Assembly: GCF_964204645.1 (NCBI RefSeq)
Contig: NC_134031.1
Location: 62,001 to 126,000 of the forward strand
Length of the DNA: 64,000 nucleotides
Source: Tubulanus polymorphus
Lineage: Eukaryota; Nemertea; Palaeonemertea; Tubulaniformes; Tubulanidae
Direction: 5' to 3'
This document shows positions 1-12,800 of the stretch, piece after piece. The notes beneath the pieces are model-generated. The model was given only the letters and a program-made list of their open reading frames with translations. It was not told the origin of the DNA and did not search any database. Both the position numbers and the translations under genes were made by a program. Numbering within the stretch: position 1 is the stretch's first letter; each line of letters begins with the position of its first letter.

Positions 1-678
1 TATTGATTACGGGTTATTAAGGAATATAGAGTTTGTTCTATATGCTGTGTTTATAGGTATATGTACGATGTCGTATATGTCGATTCCTACATTTATTCCT
101 GCTTTAGCCGTTCAGAAATCAATTGATTGGACACAAACCGCGTATTTCCTGTCCGCTTACGGAGTTACTAATATGATCGGTCGTTTGGTATCCGGATTTA
201 TTTTTGATTGTAGTAAAATTCGTCCGATTCGTCGGTATATTTATAATATTACTCCGTTTTTATTATTTATAACAATGATAATGTTTCCGTTAGCGACCGG
301 GTTTACCGGGTTTATCTTATGCTCGTTGTGTTACGGTTTAAGTAATGGTTTATTTGTTTCTCAGATCGCTAGTATTCTTGCGGATATCGTCGGGGCCGAC
401 CGGTTCTCCGGTTCTATCGGTATCGTAACGTTCTTCCGAGGGTTCGGAGTCATGGTCGCTCCAGTTGTCGGAGGTAAGTTATTCAAATTGCTCCGACGAC
501 GAATTTGTGCGAAATACTGGTTTTAATTGTTGTGTATTCTATATTTTCAGGACATATAAAAGATGTAACCGGTAGTTACGATTATCTGTTTTATATGAAC
601 GGAGGTTTAGCCGTTTTATCCGGGATTATATTCGTAATCGCGAATATCTATCATTATCGCCATCAATCATCGTCCTAA
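1..678 (+). CDS. Monocarboxylate transporter-like (SLC16) protein, C-terminal part (5' partial)
   Basis: Two exons, 1-473 and 551-678, join in phase 1 across a 77-base GTAAGT...TTTCAG intron. The translation is hydrophobic, with several membrane segments typical of the C-terminal half of a major facilitator protein. It contains YGVTNMIGRLVSGF, followed by a charged loop, and later VAPVVGG then HIKDVTGSYDYLFYMNG. This arrangement is characteristic of the last six helices of SLC16 monocarboxylate transporters, which move lactate, pyruvate or related monocarboxylates with protons across the plasma membrane. The frame is open to the left edge, so the N-terminal half lies outside the window. The protein ends in a short polar tail (YHYRHQSSS) at the stop at 676-678. 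The substrate cannot be told from this part. The SLC16 family call is fairly sure; the exact member is not. Confidence 0.82.
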
Positions 679-965
679 CTCCGCCCCCATTCTTCGAGGT
701 GACTCCGCCCCCATTCCTCGCGATAACTCCGCCCACTACCGACAAAAGAAGTATATTATACCATATTTTCCTAAAAATATATTTGACGAATATATTTTAT
801 ATTATTAATATACGATAAATTTATTATAAATTAATCCGAAAAATTGACATCGAATAAAATCTAAAATTTTATCAAGTTATGTATAAATTTCATACGAATA
901 TAAATAAATATATTTATAATAAATTATGAATGCGTTATTTTCGTAATTTTTTAAAGAGGAATTGA
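679..965. other. Intergenic spacer between convergent SLC16-like gene and SIGMAR1
   Basis: AT-rich DNA between two gene ends. It starts with three imperfect copies of a short unit resembling CTCCGCCCCCATTC (about 678-733), then runs of A/T. It probably holds both 3' untranslated regions. I see no further gene. Confidence 0.5.
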
Positions 966-2036
966 TTAAAATAAATGACTTAAATAGAAAGTAGTTTCCT
1001 GAATGATTGCATATGTATAAACACGTAATATATAGAACAATGTTAATACATCATGAGTACTGAATATTGTATCGGCTAAACCAAACGTTAGAGTGGAAGG
1101 GATGAATCCACGTCCGTATTCCAGCATCCACGTTCCACCGTGGAATGTAACCGATGTAGCATCTCCCCAAACATGTTTCACCGTATCACCTAGAAATATC
1201 AGACAAACAGCGCATCGATGGCATTACTTCGCAATTATTCCCACAAGGTGGCGCCTCAGAGGCGAGACAATTCTTACCAGCAACAAACGTGTGATTGGTC
1301 AACGTTCCTTCCTTCCATTGAGTCATAGCACCTGAGAGTAAAGTGTCCGATACATTCACCAGATATCTACCTGAAATCATCGAATCGATACTCATTGAGT
1401 AAAAGTAGAGTACTGGAGGGGTATAACTTACAACAGGAGGAGGGAGTTTACTAACCGGAATGTCCTGTAGTATATACAGCAGATCCAAAGAACAGTATAT
1501 ATTCAGTAAGAGATGCGTGTATTACATTAATACTTCCCATCCATCCACCACAGTTTATAAAAACCCACTGTAAATATTCATCTGATAAAATGTGTCCATC
1601 ATATCTTTCTCTCAAATCATTCAGTATTAATTTCATAGAGGTTTCAGCGTCCAGATGTTTATCTGTAAAATACAAGTTACATTAGTATCCTCCAGGACAG
1701 GAATAACGGAGGGTTCTTCTAGCAGAAAGTTGTAACTTGACGCGAGACTCAGAGGAAAGATCTTGACAATGATATCATCGTGGTTGGTGTTGTGAGGATG
1801 GTAAGTAGAAAGGGTTAGGGGAGTACGGTGCTCTACTTGGTTGGGGAACAAGGCCGGCTTATTTTAGACTATGTCACTAGGGATTGTGGATACTAACCAG
1901 TGATGATATGTCTCCTGGCAAGTGAATGTAACTCATCTTCATCTATTAAATACTGTTTGTTTTTAATCCACGAGTGAATGAGAAATATAGAAACGGCAAC
2001 AATAAATAGTTTAAACAAACAACTAATCGCAGTCAT
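966..2036 (-). CDS. SIGMAR1: Sigma non-opioid intracellular receptor 1 (ERG2/sigma-1 family)
   Basis: Four exons on the minus strand, 2036-1898, 1662-1456, 1370-1278 and 1189-966, all with GT-AG borders and matching phases, give 220 residues; human SIGMAR1 has 223. The ATG at 2036 starts a short hydrophobic segment ([17 protein letters not shown]), which fits the single N-terminal transmembrane helix of this ER chaperone. Family landmarks follow in order: [66 protein letters not shown] and [16 protein letters not shown]. The Asp of VSDT and the Glu of LEYGRG align with the two acidic ligand-pocket residues of human sigma-1 (Asp126 and Glu172 by my recollection). The protein resides in the ER membrane, modulates ion channels and calcium signalling, and is related to fungal sterol isomerase ERG2. 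The 5' untranslated part probably continues to about 2100. Confidence 0.93.
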
Positions 2037-2158
2037 CCTGCTGCTGGCCTGGCTCCTCTCTGTCCTCCTTCAATCCTTCTCTTCGCGGCTTCTCCTTCAA
2101 CTAAGGCTGTAAATTAAAACATTCTTATTAAGTTCCTCTCGTTATAATTCACTTTCAG

Positions 2159-2700
2159 AATCGGGGAATCTATTGTACTCACTTCACTTTTAACAATCAA
2201 ACACTGGAATCGTATGAAATCAAAGTTCAGAGAGGAGATTATTATCAAGTGGCGTTACAGGTTCACGGTTCAAGTGCTTACACGGGACCCGAGGTCTGTT
2301 ACGCCATGTGTTTATCGTAAAATACTGGAACGTTGAATCTTTAATAGAAGGACATAATGAAAAGAATATAAAAAATTCATGTACACAATTTGAAATAGTT
2401 CCCCAAGAAGTAAGATCTAGCAGGAGTAACCCAAACGCCAGTGAGTGACCTAAAAACCCTAACCCTAATTGAACTCGAAACGACAGCGATCCCAAAGTCC
2501 AAATCGTACGCCTTATCATCAATTTCTTAAAAGTAGTAGCGGCAGTATTAGAAGGGGTCCACCATACATAAGTATATCCAGACGATGTGGTTTCAGGACA
2601 GAGGGAACTGATCACTGGAGGCTACTGCGGCAATCGAGGATCCAGAATTCTTTCCTAAACTTGAATCAAGAAGAAACAAGAGAAATTTCGCATTATTCTA
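2159..2700 (+). other. Coding-like stretch of unknown identity (possible degenerate gene)
   Basis: On the plus strand, 2159-2322 reads as an open segment after a TTTCAG acceptor-like site (contains RGIYCTHFTFNNQ and VALQVHGSSAYTGPE). A second frame opens at about 2296-2440 (VFIVKYWNVESLIEG, ending near a GTAAGA). The same frame resumes at 2473-2568 (DPKVQIVRLIINFLKVV) and 2572-2665 (DDVVSGQRELITGGYCG), interrupted by stop codons. The amino acid composition looks protein-like, but the segments do not join cleanly by splicing and I recognise no family. It could be a pseudogene, an element fragment, or chance. A short CCCTAA tract lies inside it at about 2456-2470. Confidence 0.25.
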
Positions 2701-3887
2701 GATTTTTATTTTCACAGCTGTCGGAAGTTAAATTCTACAATAAAACAGATAGATTATAATCTACCAAAAACCTCACCACAGACAATATACAATTCATTTA
2801 TGAACTGATTGAGAGTTCAATAGATCAATAGCAGGGTTCATAGTGCACATTCCAGGAAGCCAGGAATGCTGAAATCTATATTTTCCAGGAATTCATATAA
2901 TCAGTATAGATTTTAAGAGCTGTAACAGTGAACTTGTATCTGCAGATGATAACTAATGACTGATGCCACTGCAGGAGTTTTAGAGCCCATTCCACAATAC
3001 CCGAGGCTTTAAATTGATCCATCCCCATTTCAAAACTTTTAAAGACCTTCAAGGACTGCTATGAACCCCGCTATTGATAGTTCAATAGTAAACCCATTGA
3101 CTGTACAACTGTTATTTCGCACATTGTATTTACATCATGGTATCTTTGATACCAAACTCCACCTTTTGTAAATATACACCGACGCACCCTGGTGGTAATT
3201 GAATCAACTACTATACACATTGTCCCAACCCGCTATCAGTTACGACAAAAACCTTATATCATTGTTCAAAATTCTTACAACAAAACAATTGATTAGACAG
3301 TAATTATAGTAATACACCAAATAATGATATACTGGGTATATATATATATATATACATACCTACAGTTAGTAGACACTGATATTGTACAATTTACAATTTA
3401 TATAAAAAATTTCCACTCGTTTTTTAATATTTTTAAACAACAAATATACATCACGTATTATTAGCACTATTTATGTTTTTTCATACAACACGATTTAAAA
3501 GAGTTATAAAATTTGTTTTCGTTTGTTTTTTTTTAGATCTGTCTAAAGTTCATGATTTAGATCATTATTTTATCATTTAATGACAAAAACAATCTGTTTT
3601 AATGTGAAATACGTTGTGGCCGCGACCTGGCGGGAGACACCGCTGAGGCCCACAGCGGGAGGGCCCGCCAAGGCCCGGGTTTTAAAACAGCTTAAAGCCT
3701 AAGATTTCAATCACGAATTAAGAGATTTGTTCAGGTTTTAACCATCAAACATTTCGAAAATTTAAAACATTTGAAGAAAAAGAATTCAAATTTAAATGGA
3801 GAAAAAATTGTTTAGTTTTAATGATTGTATCCTCTCCACTAGCACCAATAAACCCACTCTTAAACACACACAGTTTTGGTTGCGTAT
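2701..3887. other. Non-coding stretch downstream of RXR
   Basis: No gene is visible. It contains a TA run near 3339-3352 and a GC-rich island at about 3615-3685 (CCGCGACCTGGCGGGAG...) that stands out in an AT-rich setting. The part next to 3887 is expected to be the RXR 3' untranslated region, read on the minus strand. Confidence 0.4.
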
Positions 3888-6800
3888 TTAAGTGGCAGAT
3901 GGCGCTTCAAGCATCTCCATTAAGAATGTATCAATAGGCGTATTACCGATGAGTTTAAAGAAAAACAAATGTTCCAAACATTTTAAACCAATGCTTCGTA
4001 ATGCTGGTAAACGCAGTAATAATTTAGCGAAACGACCTGGTTCATCGGGATACTGAGTTTTACAATATTCCTCCAATGATGCGTAAACTTTCTCTCTCAA
4101 TGATTCCACTTCTTGAACTGACTGCAAATTTTTAGCATCTGAAAAATATCCAAAATAAATTCCATAAAAACGAGCTCCAAATCAGAGTAAAGTGTGAGAG
4201 CACCTGTCAACCGCACAACATGGGGAGTTGTCGTCCCCTAACACACCACAACCCTAACCATTGCCTGTTGGGAGTCAAACAACTTAATCAATTTCCATGA
4301 AATTTGATGTAAACCGGGGTTAGGGGTTACAGAGGTATGATGTAAACCGGGGTTAGGGGTTACAGAGGTATGATGTAAACCGGGATTAGGGGTTACAGAG
4401 GTATGATGTAAACCGGGATTAGGGGTTACAGAGGTATGATGTAAACCGGGATTAGGGGTTACAGAGGTATGACGTAAACCGGGATTAGGGGTTACAGAGG
4501 TAAGATGTAAACCGGGGTTAGGGGTTACAGAGGTATGATGTAAACCGGGATTAGGGGTGACAGAGGTATGATGTAAACCGGGGTAAGGGGTTACAGAGGT
4601 ATGATGTAAACTGGGGTTACAGAGGTATGATGTAAACCGGGGTTAGGGGTTACAGAGGTATGATGTAAACCGGGATTAGGGGTTACAGAGGTATGATGTA
4701 AACCGGGGTTCGGGGGTTACAGAGGTGAGTGAAACATTACTACAAAAATACTAAAAGCAACTAAAAACATTAGAGAATAATTAAGCAAGCAAAATAAAAC
4801 TACTTAATAGTGTGCGCACTACAGGGTGATCAAATCAATCACTAGACTGTGTGGGCACTACCAGGTGATCAAATCAATCACTAAACTGTGTGCGCACTAA
4901 CAGGTGATCAAATCAATCACTAAACTGTGTGCGCACTAACAGGTGATCAAATCAATCACTAAACTGTGTGCGCACTAACAGGTGATCAAATCAATCACTA
5001 AACTGTATGGGCACTACCAGGTGATCAAATCAATCACTAAACTGTGTGGGCACTAACAGGTGATCATATCAATCAGTAGATCGCGTGCGCACAAACAGGT
5101 GATCAAATCAATAAGTACGTGTGCGCACTAACAGGTGATCAAATCAATCAGTAGATCGTGTGCGCACTACTACTAATACACGTAGGTATTGTTGAAATAA
5201 GTGCCAATAATTTGTGTTGTATGAGAAACTGGGATCCAGGATTTTAATACAAGGCAATCAGTAATAATTGTTGTTAATTGATGTACCTTTATTTGATGGT
5301 TCTCTTGCCCTGGATTTCCCAGTATTCTGCAGTAGTGGCTCTTAAATTATAAAACGTACATATTTTACCATCAAAATTTAATAATCAATTCATTTCTATT
5401 GATGGGGAAAATAGATTAAAATTACGTTATCTATTTATTTTAACCACTAGGTGGTGCTTTTTGAAATTACGACGAAGGTATTATTCCTACATGATCCACT
5501 AGGTGGCGTTTTATAACCCTATCTGATTCTGGAATTTTAGTCGCTCAAATATATGCTATAGGTGGCGCTGCAGTATTCATACATGCATCTGACAATAGAT
5601 GGCGCTAGTGATGTCGTAGATTGTGAGCAACAGAAAAAAAGCCTGATGCAAATTATATAACGAAGCAATTACTGAAAGCAATAGCGATAGATACATAGCG
5701 AGTACCGGCACGCCCTCTATACGTGAATAGAGACACCGATTGACTGACCGCACTCACCTGGATTGAATAACACTATAGCACGTAAACAGCCCAGTTCTGT
5801 TTTATCCATCTTCATTTCACGCATTTTAGCGACGAGTTCAGTAAGAACGCGGTCGAATATTGTACCGACTCCGGCCTGATGAGCGCTGCTACGGTGAACG
5901 TGTAAACCTGTAGCTAGTAATATACCATCTTTAACATGAATAGATCTATGTGAGAACGCAGCAATCAGCAGTTCATTCCATCCTACAAATATATACACAA
6001 TTATATTACATTCACACGGCACACATAGAGAAAGGGCACACTGTGGCACACATAGAGAAAGGGCACACTGCGGCACACATAGAGAAAGGGCACACCGCGG
6101 CACACATAGAGAAAGGGCACACTGCGGCACACATAGAGAAAGGGCACACTGTGGCACACATAGAGAAAGGGCACACTGCGGCACACATAGAGAAAGGGCA
6201 CACTGCGGCACACACAGAGAAAGGGCACACTGTGGCACACATAGAGAAAGGGCACACCGCGGCACACATAGAGAAAGGGCACACCGCGGCACACATAGAG
6301 AAAGGGCACACTGTGGCACACATAGAGAAAGGGCACACTGTGGCACACATAGAGAAAGGGCACACTGCGGCACACATAGAGAAAGGGCACACCGCGGCAC
6401 ACATAGAGAAAGGGCACACTGTGGCACACATAGAGAAAGGGCACACTGTGGCACACATAGAGAAAGGGCACACTGCGGCACACATAGAGAAAGGGCACAC
6501 TGCGGTCCACACAGAGAAAGGGCACACTGTGGCACACATAGAGAAAGGGCACACCGCGGCACACATAGAGAAAGGGCACACTGTGGCACACATAGAGAAA
6601 GGGCACACTGCGGCACACACAGAGAAAGGGCACACTGTGGCACACATAGAGAAAGGGCACACCGCGGCACACATAGAGAAAGGGCACACCGCGGCACACA
6701 TAGAGAAAGGGCACACTGTGGCACACATAGAGAAAGGGCACACTGTGGCACACATAGAGAAAGGGCACACTGCGGCACACATAGAGAAAGGGCACACCGC

Positions 6801-9800
6801 GGCACACATAGAGAAAGGGCACACTGGCACACATAGAGAAAGGGCACACTGTGGCACACATAGAGAAAGGGCACACTGCGGCACACATAGAGAAAGGGCA
6901 CACTGCGGTCCACACAGAGAAAGGGCACACTGTGGCACACATAGAGAAAGGGCACACCGCGGCACACATAGAGAAAGGGCACACTGTGGCACACATAGAG
7001 AAAGGGCACACTGTGGCACACATAGAGAAAGGGCACACTGTGGCACACATAGAGAAAGGGCACACAGCGGCACACATAGAGAAAGGGCACACTGCGGCAC
7101 ACATAGAGAAAGGGCACACTGCGGCACACACAGAGAAAGGGCGGCACACATAGAGAAAGGGCACACCGCGGCACACATAGAGAAAGGGCACATTGCGGCA
7201 CACATAGAGAAAGGGCACACCGCGGCACACATAGAGAAAGGGCACACCGCGGCACACATAGAGAAAGGGCACATTGCGGCACACATAGAGAAAGGGCACA
7301 CCGCGGCACACATAGAGAAAGGGCACACTGCGGCACACATAGAGAAAGGGCACACCGCGGCACACATAGAGAAAGGGCACACCGCGGCACACATAGAGAA
7401 AGGGCACACTGTGGCACACATAGAGAAAGGGCACACTGTGGCACACATAGAGAAAGGGCACACTGCGGCACACATAGAGAAAGGGCACACCGCGGCACAC
7501 ATAGAGAAAGGGCACACTGTGGCACACATAGAGAAAGGGCACACTGTGGCACACATAGAGAAAGGGCACACTGCGGCACACATAGAGAAAGGGCACACTG
7601 CGGTCCACACAGAGAAAGGGCACACTGTGGCACACATAGAGAAAGGGCACACCGCGGCACACATAGAGAAAGGGCACACTGTGGCACACATAGAGAAAGG
7701 GCACACTGCGGCACACACAGAGAAAGGGCACACTGTGGCACACATAGAGAAAGGGCACACCGCGGCACACATAGAGAAAGGGCACACCGCGGCACACATA
7801 GAGAAAGGGCACACTGTGGCACACATAGAGAAAGGGCACACTGTGGCACACATAGAGAAAGGGCACACTGCGGCACACATAGAGAAAGGGCACACCGCGG
7901 CACACATAGAGAAAGGGCACACTGTGGCACACATAGAGAAAGGGCACACTGTGGCACACATAGAGAAAGGGCACACTGCGGCACACATAGAGAAAGGGCA
8001 CACTGCGGTCCACACAGAGAAAGGGCACACTGTGGCACACATAGAGAAAGGGCACACCGCGGCACACATAGAGAAAGGGCACACTGTGGCACACATAGAG
8101 AAAGGGCACACTGTGGCACACATAGAGAAAGGGCACACTGTGGCACACATAGAGAAAGGGCACACAGCGGCACACATAGAGAAAGGGCACACTGCGGCAC
8201 ACATAGAGAAAGGGCACACTGCGGCACACATAGAGAAAGGGCGGCACACATAGAGAAAGGGCACACCGCGGCACACATAGAGAAAGGGCACATTGCGGCA
8301 CACATAGAGAAAGGGCACACCGCGGCACACATAGAGAAAGGGCACACCGCGGCACACATAGAGAAAGGGCACATTGCGGCACACATAGAGAAAGGGCACA
8401 CCGCGGCACACATAGAGAAAGGGCACACTGCGGCACACATAGAGAAAGGGCACACCGCGGCACACATAGAGAAAGGGCACACCGCGGCACACATAGAGAA
8501 AGGGCACACCGCGGCACACATAGAGAAAGGGCACACCGCGGCACACATAGAGAAAGGGTACACTGCGGCACACATAGAGAAAGGGCACACTGCGGCACAC
8601 AGAGAAAGGGCACACAGCTGCACACATAGAGAAAGGGCACACTGCGGCACACATAGAGAAATGGCACACTGCGGCACACACAGAGAAAGGGCACACTGTG
8701 GCACACATAGAGAAAGGGCACACTGCGGCACACATAGAGAAAGGGCACACTGCGGCACACATAGAGAAAGGGCACACTGCGGCACACATAGAGAAAGGGC
8801 ACACAGCTGCACACATAGAGAAAGGGCACACTGCGGCACACATAGAGAAATGGCACACTGCGGCACACACAGAGAAAGGGCACACTGTGGCACACATAGA
8901 GAAAGGGCACACTGCGGCATACAGAGAAAGGGCACACAGCTGCACACATAGAGAAAGGGCACACTGCGGCACACATAGAGAAAGGGCACACCGCGGCACA
9001 CATAGAGGAAGGGCACACTGCGGCACACATAGAGAAAGGGCACACTGCGGCACACATAGAGAAAGGGCACACTGCGGCACACATCGAGAAAGGGCACACT
9101 GCGGCACACATAGAGAAAGGGCACACAGCTGCACACATAGAGAAAGGGCACACTGCGGCACACATAGAGAAATGGCACACTGCGGCACATATTGCATACT
9201 AATAAACTCACCTGCTCGTAATAGAATAACTTGATCATCAAGGGGTAAATCAGCGAAATGTGGAATACGTTTTGCCCATTCAACTAATGTAAATAACTGT
9301 TTATCTGCAGCTTGACAAATATTCGTTACTGGATCCCTCTACAATTAAATATATGTATTTATAAATGACTGCCTCACTGACTGGACTGGACTGAATGACT
9401 GGACTGACTGAACTGGACTGACTGACTGGGCTGGACTGGACTGGACTGAACTGGACTGACCTGTGCGTCAACGTATGTATCAGTTTTTGGTTCGACCGCT
9501 ATTTCTGCCTCTAGGATACGCTCGACAGGCATATCATTATTAGCACTACTTGTACTTTCTACTTCTCCTTCTCCTTTATCTTTAACTCTTTGTCTTTCTT
9601 CTTGAACGGCTATAAAACAATACGCACAATCAACTCACACATAATCATCACTCGTTTCAGACTAATGTTATAAATCTGTAAAGATACAAACCTTCTCTTT
9701 TCATTCCCATCGATAAACATTTCATATATCTACAATATTGACATCTATTTCTCTGACGTTTATCGATGACACAATTTCTTTCATCTCGACACGCGTACGT

Positions 9801-12800
9801 TAGATCCTTACGTACTGTACGTTTAAAAAACCCTTTACATCCTTCACAACTACAATTTAATAGACGACGATTTACTTATAAAACATTTAGAAAAACAGAG
9901 GGACAGTTTATATTCATGGGAGGGAGTGAAGGGTGGGTGTAGTGTAGGGAGGGGTGGAGGGAATGGGTTAGGGGAGGGGAGGAGGGAGTTTAGGTAGGAG
10001 GGAGTTAAGGGGGAGTAGGGAGGCAGAGGGAGTAGGTTAGGGAAGGGAGGGGTGTGGAGGAGGGAATGGGTGGAGAGTTAAGGGAGGGGTGTGGAGGAGG
10101 GAGTGGGTGGAGGTGAGTTAAGGGAGGGGTGTGGAGGGAGTGGGTTAGGGAGGGAGTGGGTGGAGAGTTTAGGGAGGGGTGTGGAGTAGGGAGTGGGAGG
10201 AGAGTTTAGGGAGGGGTGTGGAGGAGGGAGTGGGTGGAGGTGAGTTAAGGGAGGGGTGTGGAGTAGGGAGTGGGTGGAGGTGAGTTAAGGGAGGGGTGTG
10301 GAGGGAGTGGGTTAGGGAGGGAGTGGGTGGGTGGTGAGTTTAGGGAGGGGTGTGGAGGAGGGAGTGGGTGGTGAGTTTAGGGAGGGGTGTGGAGGGAGTG
10401 GGTTAGGGAGGGAGTGGGTGGGTGGTGAGTTTAGGGAGGGGTGTGGAGGAGGGAGTGGGTGGTGAGTTTAGGGAGGGGTGTGGAGTAGGGAGTGAAGGGG
10501 AATATATTTACCTGTAAACCCCGTAATGTTTACCAGAAGCTCGATCACCACAAATAGAACAGATATGTTTATTAGATAAACCTTGTTGCGAAGACATCGT
10601 TGAACCAACAGTAGATTCAGGAGATGTTAAACTGGTCGGTGATTGAAGAGATGACATCGAACCCGGAGACGTCATTGATAACATCGATCCCGGTGAAGCC
10701 ATCGATGTAGGTGAATTTAAAGGCATCATCGAAGATGGTGACGTTACTAAAAATAGAAATCATCCGTTTAAAATCTATAAATAATATCAGATTCAGTTTC
10801 TATAGTGACTAATGGATAATGTGATTATAAAGCAGCAGCAGCAGCAGCAGTAGCAGTGAGGGGAGAGAGACTGGAGACTGAGAGGGGGGATTAAATACTA
10901 GCCTGATTCATTATCTTCCGACCAGTAAGACGCAGCAATAGGTCTACATACTAAAAACAATATATACATGCAAAGCATTATCAACTATTCCCTTAAGGCA
11001 TTTACTCCTAGTAGTAAAACTAGTTTTACTCCTAGTAGTAAAACTAGTTTTACTCCTAGTAGTAAAACTAGTTTTACTCCTAGTAGTAAAACTAGTCTAT
11101 CAATATGAAGTGAATTTACTCCAATGTCAAACATTGCGTAAGCGTAAATAATAAAACAAGTGATAAACTGAGCTGAGAGAAGCATTGTATTGAAGCAATA
11201 AGCAGTGAGGGGATTGAAGGAGTGGAGTTTAATACCTTGATGTGGCATGCCTGATGAATTAGACATCGCAGTCATCGCAGGAGACATCTGAGACGGTTGA
11301 GGAATTCCATGGGCTGCTCCGATACCAAAAAACGAACTGGCTGCAGATGAATTAATGGAACCTTGATTTAATGTATTTATATCTGGTTTGATATCGGGAG
11401 GTGACGATAGTGGAATCGACATCTGACTGTCCATATTAGTTAAACTGGTTGAATCAATTGAGTCTGGAAAATATAGAAATAACAACATGAAATGACAGCA
11501 GCTTCAATCATAGACAGCATACTGGCTGTCCCATACTAACAGACAGCTCATAGACAGCATACTGGCTGTCCAATACTAACAGACAGCTCATAGACAGCAT
11601 ACTGGCTGTCCCATACTAACAGACAGCTCATAGACAGCATACTGGCTGTCCAATACTAACAGACAGCTCATAGACAGCATACTGGCTGTCCCATACTAAC
11701 AGACAGCTCATAGGCAGCATACTGGCTGTCCAATACCAACAGACAGCTCATAGACAGCATACTGGCTGTCCCATACTAACAGACAGCTCATAGACAGCAT
11801 ACTGGCTGTCCAATACTAACAGACAGCTCATAGGCAGCATACTGGCTGTCCAACTAATGTCTGGAAATAAGTCTATTCAGGGTGCCTGTAATGACTGGTA
11901 GCATGCGTTTGTTGCCAGTCAATAAAATATTAATACCTGTTAGAAGTGTTGAAGCTGTAGGAATAAAGTGTAATATGTAAATCCCTCAGTTTTATCACAA
12001 AAATTGAAGTCACAGAATATATGAATTCATAATGCGATACTGACAAGTCTACTGAGGGAAGTGAGGATTCAGTGATGATCCACCAGGATCGCTAGTGGTA
12101 CTGGGTTACTGCGCTTCAATTTCCACATAGACAGCATACTGGCTGTCCAATACTAACAGACAGCTCATAGGCAGCATGGTCCATAGTCAGTAACCTGTCT
12201 GTGGTTTAGTTTCACGATCGGATATTTTCACAAACCACAGTCAGGAATGGGAAGGTCATTTTTGTATGAAATCTTCGTCAGCCAATTTGACTGACGAGTA
12301 ATTTGCCTGGCATTTCATTGTCTCTTAAGATATCCGTCTAATTTTTGTTGTAATCGACGCACAACAGATTCGTAGTTTGTCTGATACCTATAACACCTCA
12401 CCTGACGATCTTAATCCATGTGCAAATCGGCCGTAAAGTGAGAGTAAATTTCCGTAGAGTCAACAGCTGCCATTTTGAAAATTACTGGAGGTGCTGGCAC
12501 CTGTGGACTGAGGCCAGGACAACAGCACAAACTAACAAAGCGAAACGACGAAATTGAAAAATATTAAGAAATCAACACTTATTCACATTTTTCTTTTACC
12601 AGAATTTATTATTTAAATATTAATTAAGGAAAACACGAAGATTTGAAATATAGGTTGGAAAACCATCAAAAATAAAAATTGTCGTTTCGTCTTGGAAGTT
12701 TTATATAAATCCTTGTAGGTCCCCTTGTCTTATCATGCCACATGTGCAATACAGAGAAATGGCGGCCAATGGCGAAATTTGTGGAGAAATTAATTAATTT

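Noticed and set aside
5717-9283. Very long open frames on both strands (over 1000 codons, Cys/Pro/Leu-rich)
   Set aside because: They are by-products of the 27-bp unit, which is divisible by three; the region is an RXR intron. Only 5758-5982 and 9212-9338 inside them are real exon sequence.
12418-12480. Possible alternative first exon of RXR with ATG (minus strand)
   Set aside because: It has a GTGAGG donor-like site, but the ATG meets a stop after 16 codons and it lies inside a mobile element.
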